Source: Colius striatus (Eukaryota; Chordata; Aves; Coliiformes; Coliidae). Taken from it: DNA of 64,000 bases. The translations under genes and the position numbers were made by a program. Within the stretch, counting starts at the first letter, position 1. The number at the start of each line of letters is the position of its first letter. This document shows, in pieces, positions 13,346 through 27,140 of this stretch. The DNA lies in NCBI RefSeq assembly GCF_028858725.1, contig NC_084773.1, forward strand, positions 7,492,350-7,556,349, written 5' to 3'. Under the pieces are notes generated by a model. It saw only the letters and a list, made by a program, of their open reading frames with translations. It did no database searches and had not been told where the DNA came from.

Positions 13346-13660
13346 TTAGCGGGGGCGCGTGCCCCCGGGCTGTGCCCCGCCCCGGCCCGCACCGCACCGC
13401 CCCGCCCCGCCGGGGCCGCCCCACTCCCTCCCGGCGGACGCGGCGGGCGGGGCTGCGCCGCGCTGGGACCAGCGGAGCCGAGCCGGGACCCAGGTTGGGG
13501 CCGGGGACCGGGCAGGGTGCGGGGGCTCGCGGCGCTGGGCGCGGGTAGGCTCCTGGGGCTGCACCCGGGTGTCCCGGACCGAGGGCTCTGCGCTGCTGTC
13601 GGGGCAATGCCCAGGCTGACCCCCGGGGGAGGGCGGTTAGCGGCGCGGTCCGTGTCCCGA
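13346..13660 (+). promoter_or_regulatory. SEMA3B: CpG island, likely SEMA3B promoter and 5' UTR
   Basis: Dense CpG and repeated CCGCCCC (Sp1-type) boxes directly follow the CG/TG tract. A possible donor (CCCAG then GTTGGG) at about 13,494 could end a non-coding first exon. The SEMA3B start codon lies 1.8 kb downstream with no other gene between, so assignment to SEMA3B is by position. Confidence 0.45.
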
Positions 13661-15291
13661 CTGGCACCGGAGGGAGAGGGTTTGGGGGCTGGGTCTGCCC
13701 GGGTTGGAACTGAGGGGCTTGGGAGGCTGACTTCGTACTGGGGCTGGCAGCGGGGGGCTCGGGGCCTGGATCTACCAGTCTTGGCACCGGGGGCTCTCTG
13801 GTGCTGCCGCTGCTGCACACGCACTGCCCTACTCCAACCTGTCCCCTGGGCGAGCATGGAGGGGATCCGTGCCCAGGGGTCTACGCTGCCCCAGTGGGCA
13901 CTGGCAGGTGCTGGGCAGGTGGGAAGACCCTCGGTGCCCCCGTCACAGCCCTTGCTGGCCAGCAGCTGAAGGGCCTGGCAGAACCTGACGTGTCCCCTTG
14001 CCTCGCCCCGATGCCTCTGGAAATGCCATTAGCTCCCGCCGCCCTCAGGCCAGGCTGCCGGGCAGCCCGGCCCTGTGGCACTGCGCCCGCCTGGGCCCCT
14101 GCCTGCTGCCCACCGCCTGCCCAGCCTCGCTCCCCACCCTGCCAGCCTGGGATGGGGCAGTAGGAGCACAGGAGCCCAGGGCAAGTCCTGGCCAGCCAGT
14201 TGGGCAGTAGGCAGACGTGCTCAGATTTGTTCTGGGCAGTGCCACGCATGTGTGCCCATCTGGCCTGGCATCCTCTGTGGCCCAGCTCACACTATGCCTG
14301 AGCAGGGTATCAGAACGTGGCGTGGTCGCACCAAGTTCTGGTGCAATGGTGGAGCTTCGGTCATCATTAGTGTCTGGGCAAGGCCCCAGTGGCTGTGGCA
14401 CAGGTGATGCCATGAGCTGCACCTGGGGCTGCTGCCCGGCGTGGCCAGGCTTGTGCTTCGCACGTGGAGGTGCTGGCTGGCAGGCCCTGGCTGCCTGCAG
14501 CTGCCCGGGGCTGCTCCGGTGGGCAGGGCAGGGAGCTGCATGTTGGCTCATGATAACCATCACCTCCTGCCCCAGGGGGAGAGTGTGCTGGAGCTGGAGG
14601 GGTTCCTCCCTACCCTGTGGTGGGCACCCATGAGAATGATGGGCTCGTTGGCATTGACCTCCTCTAGGGGCTGTGGGCACCTGCTCAGCCAGAGGTCCCC
14701 CTAAACCCAGCTCCTGTTTGCAGGGTGGCATCAGGAGGACCAGGGGCCAAATGGCAGGGGCTGTAACAGTGGGAGAAACTGAGGCACGGGCCCCCGTGAC
14801 TCCCATGACTGCCATCATGCCTAGTACTCAGGAACTCACTGCCTGCTCAGGGTGCCCTGTCTGACTGCAGCACCCCGATGCTGCCCTGTCCTTGTCCCTG
14901 TCCCCACAGGACAGCTCTGTGCAGGGTTGGGGCAGATGTGGGGAGGACTGGGTGCTGCTCAGTTGGGCTGCCTCAGTTTCCCCGTGGGCAGGAGCAGGAG
15001 GGCTGCTCCCAGAGCCCTTTACATTTGTCACTGGATCAATGGGGGCTTAAAACACAGGGAAAAATGCAGGCGGCCAGTGTCCCCCCCCACAATCCCTGGG
15101 TCAAGCCCCACGGGGCAGTTCCCTCGTGCCGTGCAAGGTTGCTGTATGCTGATGCTTGAGGCTCTCCTGATCCCATCATCAGGGATGGGGAGGGATCATT
15201 GTGGTTTGGGGTCTACGGGGAGGGGGCTGTAACCCGAGCTGAGGTCTCGCTTCTCTGCCCCAGCCGCGAGGCCAGCAGCCTGGCTCTGGCC

Positions 15292-20007
<4,716 letters not shown>

Positions 20008-20584
20008 CCCCGCCGCCGGCCCCGGGCACCGGGCTCTGCCCTGCAGCGGGGCCGCGGGCGGGGGCGACGGCCCCGCCGGCCTCGGCCGCCCCGCCGGCAG
20101 CACCGGAGCCGGGCGCGGGCGGCGGGGGGGAGGGCTGCGGCTCCGGGGCCAGGAGGGCAGCCGGGCTGACACCCTCCGAGAGAGAGGCTGCCGACCACCC
20201 TTGCCGCTGGCTCCAGCGCTGCCGGGGACACCCAGCCGGCTGCCAGCCGCGGAGACACCGAAATATTTATTAACGAGTTTCGGATGAATGTACACCTACC
20301 CCGGTGGGGGGGCGGCAGCGCCGGGCTGTGCCCACCCCTCCCGCGGCGTGGAGTTGCGGGGCGACGGGGCAGCAGGGACCCTCTCGGGTCCCAGAGACAC
20401 CCTCAGGTCCCAGGGGGCTGGGGCCAGGAGCGGGACCCCGACGGGGCGGGACAGGCGCTGGCGGGATGGGGGGAGCCTAGCAGGACGAGGTGTGCCCGGG
20501 GGGAGATGTAGGAGGCACAAGAGACAGTGCCCAGTGCCCCGAGTGCAGAGCAGCAGCACAGGGAGGCTTGTACTAATTGAGCAC

Positions 20585-20590
20585 AATAAA
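20585..20590 (+). terminator. SEMA3B: SEMA3B polyadenylation signal
   Basis: AATAAA lies 578 bases after the SEMA3B stop codon, on its strand, and is the first canonical signal downstream. Confidence 0.7.
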
Positions 20591-21345
20591 GCAGAGGATT
20601 CAGCCCAGGGTCCTGTGTCAGTCCCAAAAGCCCAAAGAGCACCTGGGGACAGGGAGAGCAGAGGGAAGGCATGCCGTTACCCTACAGCAGCAACCTATGC
20701 TGGCACCCTGAGGCAAGAGGGTTGAGATGCTTGGCAGCACTCGGGGGGGCTGGGAGGGGCCAAGTCCAATGGGGATGTCTCTTTGGTCGATGGAGTTCCC
20801 CCAGGTTTCTGGCATCCAATGCTTTCATTTCTGGAAGATGAAAACTGAAACTCCCCAGTGCCAGCAGCTCAATGCTTAAAGCAGTGATGAGCCTCAGGGT
20901 CAGCTGCCTGCAGTGACACCAGGGCCCCCGTGGTGCTGGCATTGCCCAGGGTGCCTGGGCTGGCTCTCCCCCTGCCCGGACACTTGAGCTGGGCACAGGA
21001 CACTGTCCCCCTGCCCAGACACTGTGTGGGCACAGGCAGAGCTTTGGCACAGGGGATGGTGGAACTCTGCCTCTGGCCAGTTGGACACCCTGAGGAGACC
21101 CTGGGCAGCAGATTCCCGGGGAGCTAGGGCCATCTAAACTGCACAGCCACAGTCCAGTGATGGCCCAGGAAGCTTTAAAGGCTGTTGCAGTCAGGAGCAG
21201 GCAGAGAAGAGACAGAAGATGGAGCTGTTCGGGGTTTTTTTCCTGGGGTCTATCTGGCTCTGGGCTGGCATTTTTCATCCCTCTGTACCACTGCTTTGCA
21301 CTCATCTGTGCCTGTGCTGTCCCAGCAGCCGGTGACATTGAAGTC

Positions 21346-22030
21346 ATAGAATCACAGAATGGTGGGGGTTGGACGGGAGCTCTAGAGCTCATCCAGCCCA
21401 ACTCCCTGTTAAAGCAGGTTCCCCTCAATCATGGGGCACAGGAACATGCCCAGGTGGGTTTGGAAACCCCCAGAGAAGTAGACTCCATACCCTCCCTGGG
21501 CAGCCTGTGCCAGGGCTCCCTCACCCTTACAGTAAAGTCGCTTTTTCTTGTGTTTAAGTAGAACTTTTTGTGTTCCAGCTTATGTCCATTACCCCTTGTC
21601 CTATTGCTGGACATGAGTGTCACCTCATCCTCCCGACCCCACCCTTTTGGTATTTATAAAGTGTTAATGAGATCCTCCCTCAGTCTTCTCCAGGCTGAAC
21701 AGCCTCAGGTCCCACAGCCTTTCCTCATAAGGAAGATGCTCCAGTCCCTTGATTATATTGGTGGCCTTGCACTGGACTCTCTCTAGAAGTTCTCTTCCCT
21801 TGATCATATTGGTGGCCTTGCACTGGACTCTCTCTAGAAGTTCTCTGTCCCTCTTGAGCTGGGGAGCCGAGAACTGGACACACAGGACTCCAGATGAAGC
21901 CTCCCCAGGGCAGAGAGTGAGAAGAACCTCCCTCAACCTGCTGCCCACTACTCTTCTTAATATACCCCAGAATACCATTGGCCTTCTTGGCCACGAGGGC
22001 AAGTTCCCCTTTATTGCCATGGGGTCTGCC
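21346..22030 (-). mobile_element. CR1 LINE, 5'-truncated 3' end
   Basis: On the minus strand the sequence reads as the end of the CR1 ORF2 protein (ELLERVQCKATNMIKG, LEHLPYEERLWDLRLFSLEK, RTRGNGHKLEH, WHRLPRE) followed by the 3' tail; at 21,346 the CR1-typical terminal CCATTCTGTGATTCTATG is present in reverse. It lacks the 5' part and its frame is broken, so it is dead. An internal 51-bp tandem duplication occurs at about 21,750-21,850. It ends just beyond the OASL polyadenylation signal. Confidence 0.92.
21750..21850 (-). repeat. In-frame 51-bp tandem duplication inside CR1
   Basis: The block containing ATATTGGTGGCCTTGCACTG and GGACTCTCTCTAGAAGTTCTC occurs twice in succession with nearly no differences, repeating 17 residues (RELLERVQCKATNMIKG). 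Confidence 0.9.
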
Positions 22031-22101
22031 CTTGAACGATCCCCCCATGCTATTTGGCACTGGTCCCAACCTCGTGAGAAGCACAAGGATTTACCAAGGC
22101 A

Positions 22102-22107
22102 TTTATT
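22102..22107 (-). terminator. OASL: OASL polyadenylation signal
   Basis: AATAAA on the minus strand, 93 bases past the OASL stop. It precedes the CR1 copy in transcript direction, so the mature 3' UTR need not include CR1. Confidence 0.65.
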
Positions 22108-22199
22108 TCCAGCATGATGAGGGTAGATGAGTGGTACAGGGGCCGGGCTGGTGCCAGGGGTGATGCTCAGGCAGGCAAACAAGCAGGGAACTGGGGATG

Positions 22200-24226
22200 C
22201 TAGGGGCTTGTACCCCCCCGGAGTCTCAGAAGCAGGAAGATGGTGCTCAAGGGCTGGATATTGTAGTGTGCCAGCATGTGGCAGTCTTCCAGCTCCTTGG
22301 AGCAATATGTCAGGCGTTGCTGGTCGGCGGGAATGCGCAGCTCCTTCTGGACCTGCTCCTTCAGCTGCCTGACAGTGTGGGTGGGCTTCACTGTGTAGGT
22401 GGTGGTCCGATTCTTCTCGTCCTTCACAAAGATCTCCATCACCTTGGGCTCAGTCTGCAGCAGCACCAGTGTGGTGTTGTAGAAGATGCCGTGGGTGGCC
22501 AGGGTCTCACTGTCCTGCAGGACGGTGTCTGTCTTCTGCAGCGCCAGGCGCTGGTTGTACCAGGGGATTTCCCACTCCTTCTGGATCTTCTCCTTCAGCT
22601 TCCTGACAGTGGTGCTTGGGCTGACAGTCATGCTCAGGCTGGTGCCCACCAGCTGCTTCACCTCAATTGTCACAGAGCGGGCTGGCTGCGGGGACAGGAG
22701 AGCAGGTGGGCAAAGCTGGCAGGGGCAGGGGCCCATTATGCCCGCAGGTGCAGGCAGCCTTACCTGCACATTCCAGGCCTCGACAGTTCTGACACAGGGC
22801 AGTGAAAGGTGTTTGGTAGCTTCCTGTGCCACCAGGTTCCATTCCTTGCCTTGGCCCAGGATCCCTGTGGGGTCAGCGGGGTCCAGGATGACAGGGCTGC
22901 AAACATAGAGAGCAGACACTGCCATCAGCCCTGGGCAGCACCGTGAGGCGGGTGGCACAGGTCCCACTGGGCACAGTTCTCACCAGGTATTGCCCAGCAG
23001 CATCCTGACATGGGCACCAATCCGGCTGTGCTGCAGTGAGTAGTATGTTTCCCAGTAGACGCAGATCTCCTGGTGCTGGCGCAGCAGCTCCAGCACTGTG
23101 CGGAATCCCGCAGCTGTATCGAATTGGTGAGAGGAGCCCGTGCCCTCCTCCCAGGCATAGATGGTCAGCAGCTCCAGGGCATACTTGGGGGGCAGGCTTG
23201 CATTGGGGTACATTGGCTTCAAGGACTGGGGAGAAGATGGGGATGGGGGTGAGAGCGGGATGGGGTGGGTGCCCTGTGGGTGCCAGAGAAGTCAAGCAGC
23301 CCCTTACCTCCTTGTACCAATACTTGACCAGGCGCAGCAGGTTCTTCAGCTTGGCAGGGTGACGCTTCACAAACTTCTTCTGCAGCTCAGTGAAGCAGGG
23401 GGAGAACTCCCCAGGACTAGTGCTGACATCCAGGAGCTTCACATACACCTCGTCATCTGGTGGGGCATCCTCCTTCACCTGCCCTGCAGGGTGAGAAGGA
23501 GGGTGAGGGATGTCCTGGCACTGCTGCCACAAGCCTGATGCCATGCCAGCCTGCAGCCCTTACCCAAGGCATCGTAGGCAGGCAGGATGTCCACATCGAT
23601 GGACTCTTTGGACTCCCTGGAGAACAGAGTGAGGCTGAGGGAGCGTGATGTATTCTTGGGCCCCTTGTACCGGGGCTCGGTGATGTTCACAGTGAAACTG
23701 AGGCTTTCCTTGCAGGCATGCAGCCTTTGCTTGATTAAATCCAGGATATGATCTCTGTCCTGGTTCTGCTGCTGGTAGCTGGAGAAGCAGCTGAGGAAGA
23801 GCACCACATCAGCGTCAGAGTTGTTCTGCAGGGCTGTGCCCTTGCCCGCCGAGCCACCCTGCAAAGAGATACCCTGCCTGCTCAGCACCACTGCCCCTCG
23901 GTGTGGAGATTGCCTGCCTGCCACCATTCCTAGAGCTGCCAGGGGAAACTGAGGCAGCGGGGAACCTGGAGCAAAGGGAAAGGTGGTAGCAGGGCTACTG
24001 GCTGGCCCCCGAGCCAGCCAGTGCTCACCTTGACAGTCTTGTGGACATGGATGTTTTTCCCAAAGCAGTCCCTCTTCAGGAACTCACAGATCTGCTTCAC
24101 CGTCTGCTTCACCTGCCTGCAGAAGTCTGAGCTGGGCTGCAGGTTCCGCATGATCCAATCATCCAGGTTTTTGTCAGTCACCTCAGTCAGCTTGTTCTTG
24201 GCTGGCAGCAGCCCCCATGCATCCAT
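22200..24226 (-). CDS. OASL: 2'-5' oligoadenylate synthetase-like protein with two ubiquitin-like domains
   Basis: Antiviral OAS family member: senses dsRNA and, if active, makes 2'-5' oligoadenylates for RNase L. Six exons: 24029-24226, 23564-23858, 23308-23483, 22984-23225, 22764-22896, 22200-22685; 509 residues (human 514). The nucleotidyltransferase core has a P-loop-like [10 protein letters not shown] (67-76), paired aspartates D81/D83 in SDADVV and a third, D156, in [11 protein letters not shown], so the metal-binding triad is intact, unlike human OASL. The OAS signature [12 protein letters not shown]-like sequence follows. The last exon (from 349) encodes two ubiquitin-like domains; the second ends [11 protein letters not shown], a ubiquitin-style diglycine tail plus three residues. 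Intron-bearing, so not a retrocopy. It sits between SEMA3B and IFRD2 on the opposite strand. An upstream TTTAAA (24293-24298) may act as TATA box. Confidence 0.95.
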
Positions 24227-24292
24227 CCTGACCGGTGCGCTCGCTCGCTCCCTCCGCTCGCTCCTGCCTGCAGCTCCCCCCACGCAGCAGCT

Positions 24293-24298
24293 TTTAAA
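24293..24298 (-). promoter_or_regulatory. OASL: TATA-like box of OASL
   Basis: TTTAAA about 70 bases upstream of the OASL start codon on its strand, in otherwise GC-rich sequence. It would give a very short 5' UTR. Confidence 0.35.
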
Positions 24299-24689
24299 CC
24301 TTGCCGGGCCGCCGCCCCGGTGGCGTCACTGCTGGGAAATTAAGGTGGCCCCGGCACTCAGGCATCGCTTTCCCCCAGTCCCCGGGCCCGGCTCCCCTGG
24401 CCCCTGCCCATGGGGTCCCCCGGGTGTCCACGGTGCCGCCGCCGCGGGGGCTGGAGGGGGTAGGAGGGACTGCGAAGGAGTTGGAATGCTGCAGGATCTC
24501 GTAGCCTGGCGTGACCCAGGGTCTGCCCTGGGTGCCCAGCTGTCCAGGATCAGAGTCCCACCACGGGGACCCTGTGCCAGACCCTGCCCGAGGGCCGGGG
24601 GGAGGGATGGTCCGCGTGCATCAGCGCCTGCCTGTGCCCAGGTCGGGGGCTCACGGGACTGGGCTGGGGCACAGACAGTGCTGGGACAT

Positions 24690-24900
24690 GGCTAGTTGCA
24701 TGGTGACACCACAAGCAGTGGGACATGGGTGGTGCCAGCATCACCAGAGGCCCTGGTATCATTATGGGCAATGAGCTGCAGTCTGTGCCGGTGCCACCGG
24801 GAGTCCCGGTGTCACCCCAGGCAATAGGACATGGACAATGCCAGTGCCACTGAGAATCTAGTGCCAGCATCCCTGGTGCCCCCACGGCCAGCGGGATGCG
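24690..24900. repeat. Degenerate minisatellite upstream of OASL
   Basis: Loose units built on GGTGCCAGCATCACC, GTGCCACCGGGAGTCCC and GGACATGG recur at roughly 60-70 base spacing. Confidence 0.4.
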
Positions 24901-25025
24901 GCCGATGCCAGCTCCCCCGGAGCCCCCGGATCCGTCCCGGGGCAGGAGGCGGCTGGCGGCACGGGGGGCAGGACGGTGCTGCCCGCGCTGCCTTAAGCGC
25001 CGGCTGCGCGGAGCCGGGAAACGGG

Positions 25026-25083
25026 AGTTTCTGTTTCTGACGCGGTTTCGATTTCGGTCCGCTTCGGCTGGAAACGAAAGTGA
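25026..25083. promoter_or_regulatory. Cluster of three ISRE/IRF-type elements
   Basis: Three GAAANNGAAA cores occur within 58 bases: 25026-25039 (minus, CAGAAACAGAAACT), 25044-25057 (minus, CCGAAATCGAAACC) and 25070-25083 (plus, GGAAACGAAAGTGA). These match the interferon-stimulated response element bound by ISGF3 and IRFs. They lie 0.8 kb upstream of OASL, an interferon-induced gene family, and 1.75 kb upstream of IFRD2 on the other strand. Binding and target gene are inferred. Confidence 0.75.
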
Positions 25084-25189
25084 CCAGGCTCTGCCGCCCT
25101 GTCCCCCCTCCGCTCCCAGGCGGGCAGTCCCTCTCGCCTGCGCGGAGTCAGTCCGGGAAGAGACAAAAAAGAAACTCGGGTCAGGGACG

Positions 25190-25900
25190 GGAGGATGGGC
25201 AGGGAGGGGCTGGAAGCAGGAGGATGCGCAGGTAAGAAGATGGAGAAGCGGCAGGGTGCCAGGGCAGGGGCAGCAGATGAGCAGGGAGAGCAGGCAGGAA
25301 GGGGCAGGGATGGGGCAAGGGGAGAGATTGGGAGGGGGAGTAGTAGAGAGGAACAAGAGACTGGCACGGGGAAAGCAGCAGGACAGGGACAGGGGTAGGG
25401 GCAGGGACAGAGAGACAGGACAGGGAGAAGGACAGAAGCAGAGATAGAGGTGGAAGCCAGGGCAGGGATGTGGGCAGGAGCAGGGATGAGTATGCCCTTA
25501 GTGCCCAGTGACAACAGGCAGGGTCCGAGGCAGGAATTACAGACAGGGGAAGGGGTATCAGCAGGGATGTGGGCTGGGACAGGGTAGAAAGGGATACGGA
25601 AAGGGGCAGAGGCAGGAGCAGAGGCAGGGACAGGGTTATGGGCAGCAACGGGTGCAGAAATGGGGACAGGAGCAGGTATTTGAGCAGGAACGGGGCAGGG
25701 GTACAGGCAGAGACAGTGACAAGGACAGGCACAGAGGCACAGGCAGCCGTAGGAATGGGGGACAGAAGTAGGGATATGCAGACTGGGGCAGGGACAGGTA
25801 GAGGAATGGGGCAGGGATATGGGCAGAGACAGGGACAGAGGGACAGGTGGGAGAAGGGGAAGGACAAAGCCAGCAGCAGGGACAGAGGTATGGGCTGTGG
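25190..25900. repeat. Purine-rich GGGACAGG-type minisatellite
   Basis: About 700 bases in which GGGACAGG, GGGGCAGG, GGCAGGAG and GACAGAG cores repeat without a fixed unit; the plus strand is almost all purines, dominated by G. It sits between the ISRE cluster and IFRD2. Long open frames across it are composition artefacts. Confidence 0.8.
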
Positions 25901-26549
25901 GCAGGAACAAATGTCAAGAGCATTTCACACCTGGCCCGTGCAGCCCAAGGAGTGAGGCCAGGACATCAAGATGAGACTGACAAGGACTATTCTTCATTTG
26001 CACCCATGGAGTGTCCCAGACAAACTGGGGCCCCTCAAATGTGGTTTCACATGTGGCTGTCACACACTTCAAGCGCTGGGGTACAGCACGGTTTGACCAA
26101 TCCCAACTTACTCCTCTGCCCCACACCTGTTTTACAAAGCCAGAGCAATTCTCTGGCGTAATCGTCCTTCTTTCTTCTTCCAGGCATCCCTGGAGCTGGT
26201 CTCACTACAGATAGTCCTCTGTGAGGCCAGATAAGGAGAGGAGCTCAGGGAGGGGCTGAGGTTCTGGCCTTATCTCGAGAGTTCAAGGGTAGCCTTCACC
26301 CTTTATAGCAGGGCTGTTCTCCTCCTCCTCAAAACGAGCTGAGCTCCTGCAGCCATGCCTACCGAACCCTGTCTGGGCGATGTGCACGCAATCCAGCGGT
26401 GTGTGTCCGGGGCAGGCTCCTACAGCTCCGCACTTTAACTGGGCGCCGTTCGGAAGGGGACTCTCCCTTCATGCCAGTACAGTTCCCAGGACTCCTCCGT
26501 GTCCCTTCTCAACACCGACCTCTGGCCACCACTTCTCCGAGCCAAGCAA

Positions 26550-27140
26550 TCGTTAGGGAATGACTCTCCGGACGAGAGGCAGGAGGAGACGGGGGCGGGG
26601 ACGGGGCCGGGGCGGGGGATGGGGCCGGGGCCACGCCGGCGGTGGGACTCAGGCCGGGGCTGCGGCCACGTGCACGCGCACTACACGCGCCAGCCGGACT
26701 CCGGAGCCCGCGGCGCGCGGGGCGGCGCGTGCGCACACGGGCGCGCGCTCCCAGGGGGCCGCGCGCCGGGGCGGGGGCGGGGGCGGGGCCTCGCGCCGGG
26801 GGGAGGGGCGCGGGGCCGCGCGCGCTGGCCATGCCGCGCTCCCGCCGCGCCGCGCGCCGTGAGTCGGGGTCCGGGCGCGGGACGGGGCGGGGAGGCGGCG
26901 GACCGGGGAGGGGAGCGGCGGGCGGCGGGGCAGGAGGGCCCGGGAGGTGCTGTGCCGCGGCGGGGCTGCGGGGGAACGGCGGGCTGGGCCGCGGCGGGCC
27001 GCCGTGCCCTGCCCGGTCCTGCCCCGTCCTCCCGGCGGCGCGGCCCCGGGGGTCCGCACGGGCCCCCCGTCATGGCCCACACCGGCCCGGGGCCGGGCTG
27101 ACGAGGACCTGTCCCCGACCCCCGTCCCCTCCCCCCGCAG
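26550..27140 (+). promoter_or_regulatory. IFRD2: CpG island promoter of IFRD2
   Basis: Extremely CpG-rich with GGGGCGGGGC (Sp1) boxes and a CACGTG E-box near 26,676. It spans IFRD2 exon 1 and the start of intron 1. Confidence 0.75.

Noticed and set aside
22200-22967. OASL last exons as a free-standing polyubiquitin or ISG15-like gene
   Set aside because: In-phase introns join them to an OAS catalytic domain in the usual OASL arrangement.
24993-25910. Long Pro/Ser/Cys/Leu-rich minus-strand open frames
   Set aside because: Produced by the purine-rich minisatellite, which is pyrimidine-rich on this strand.
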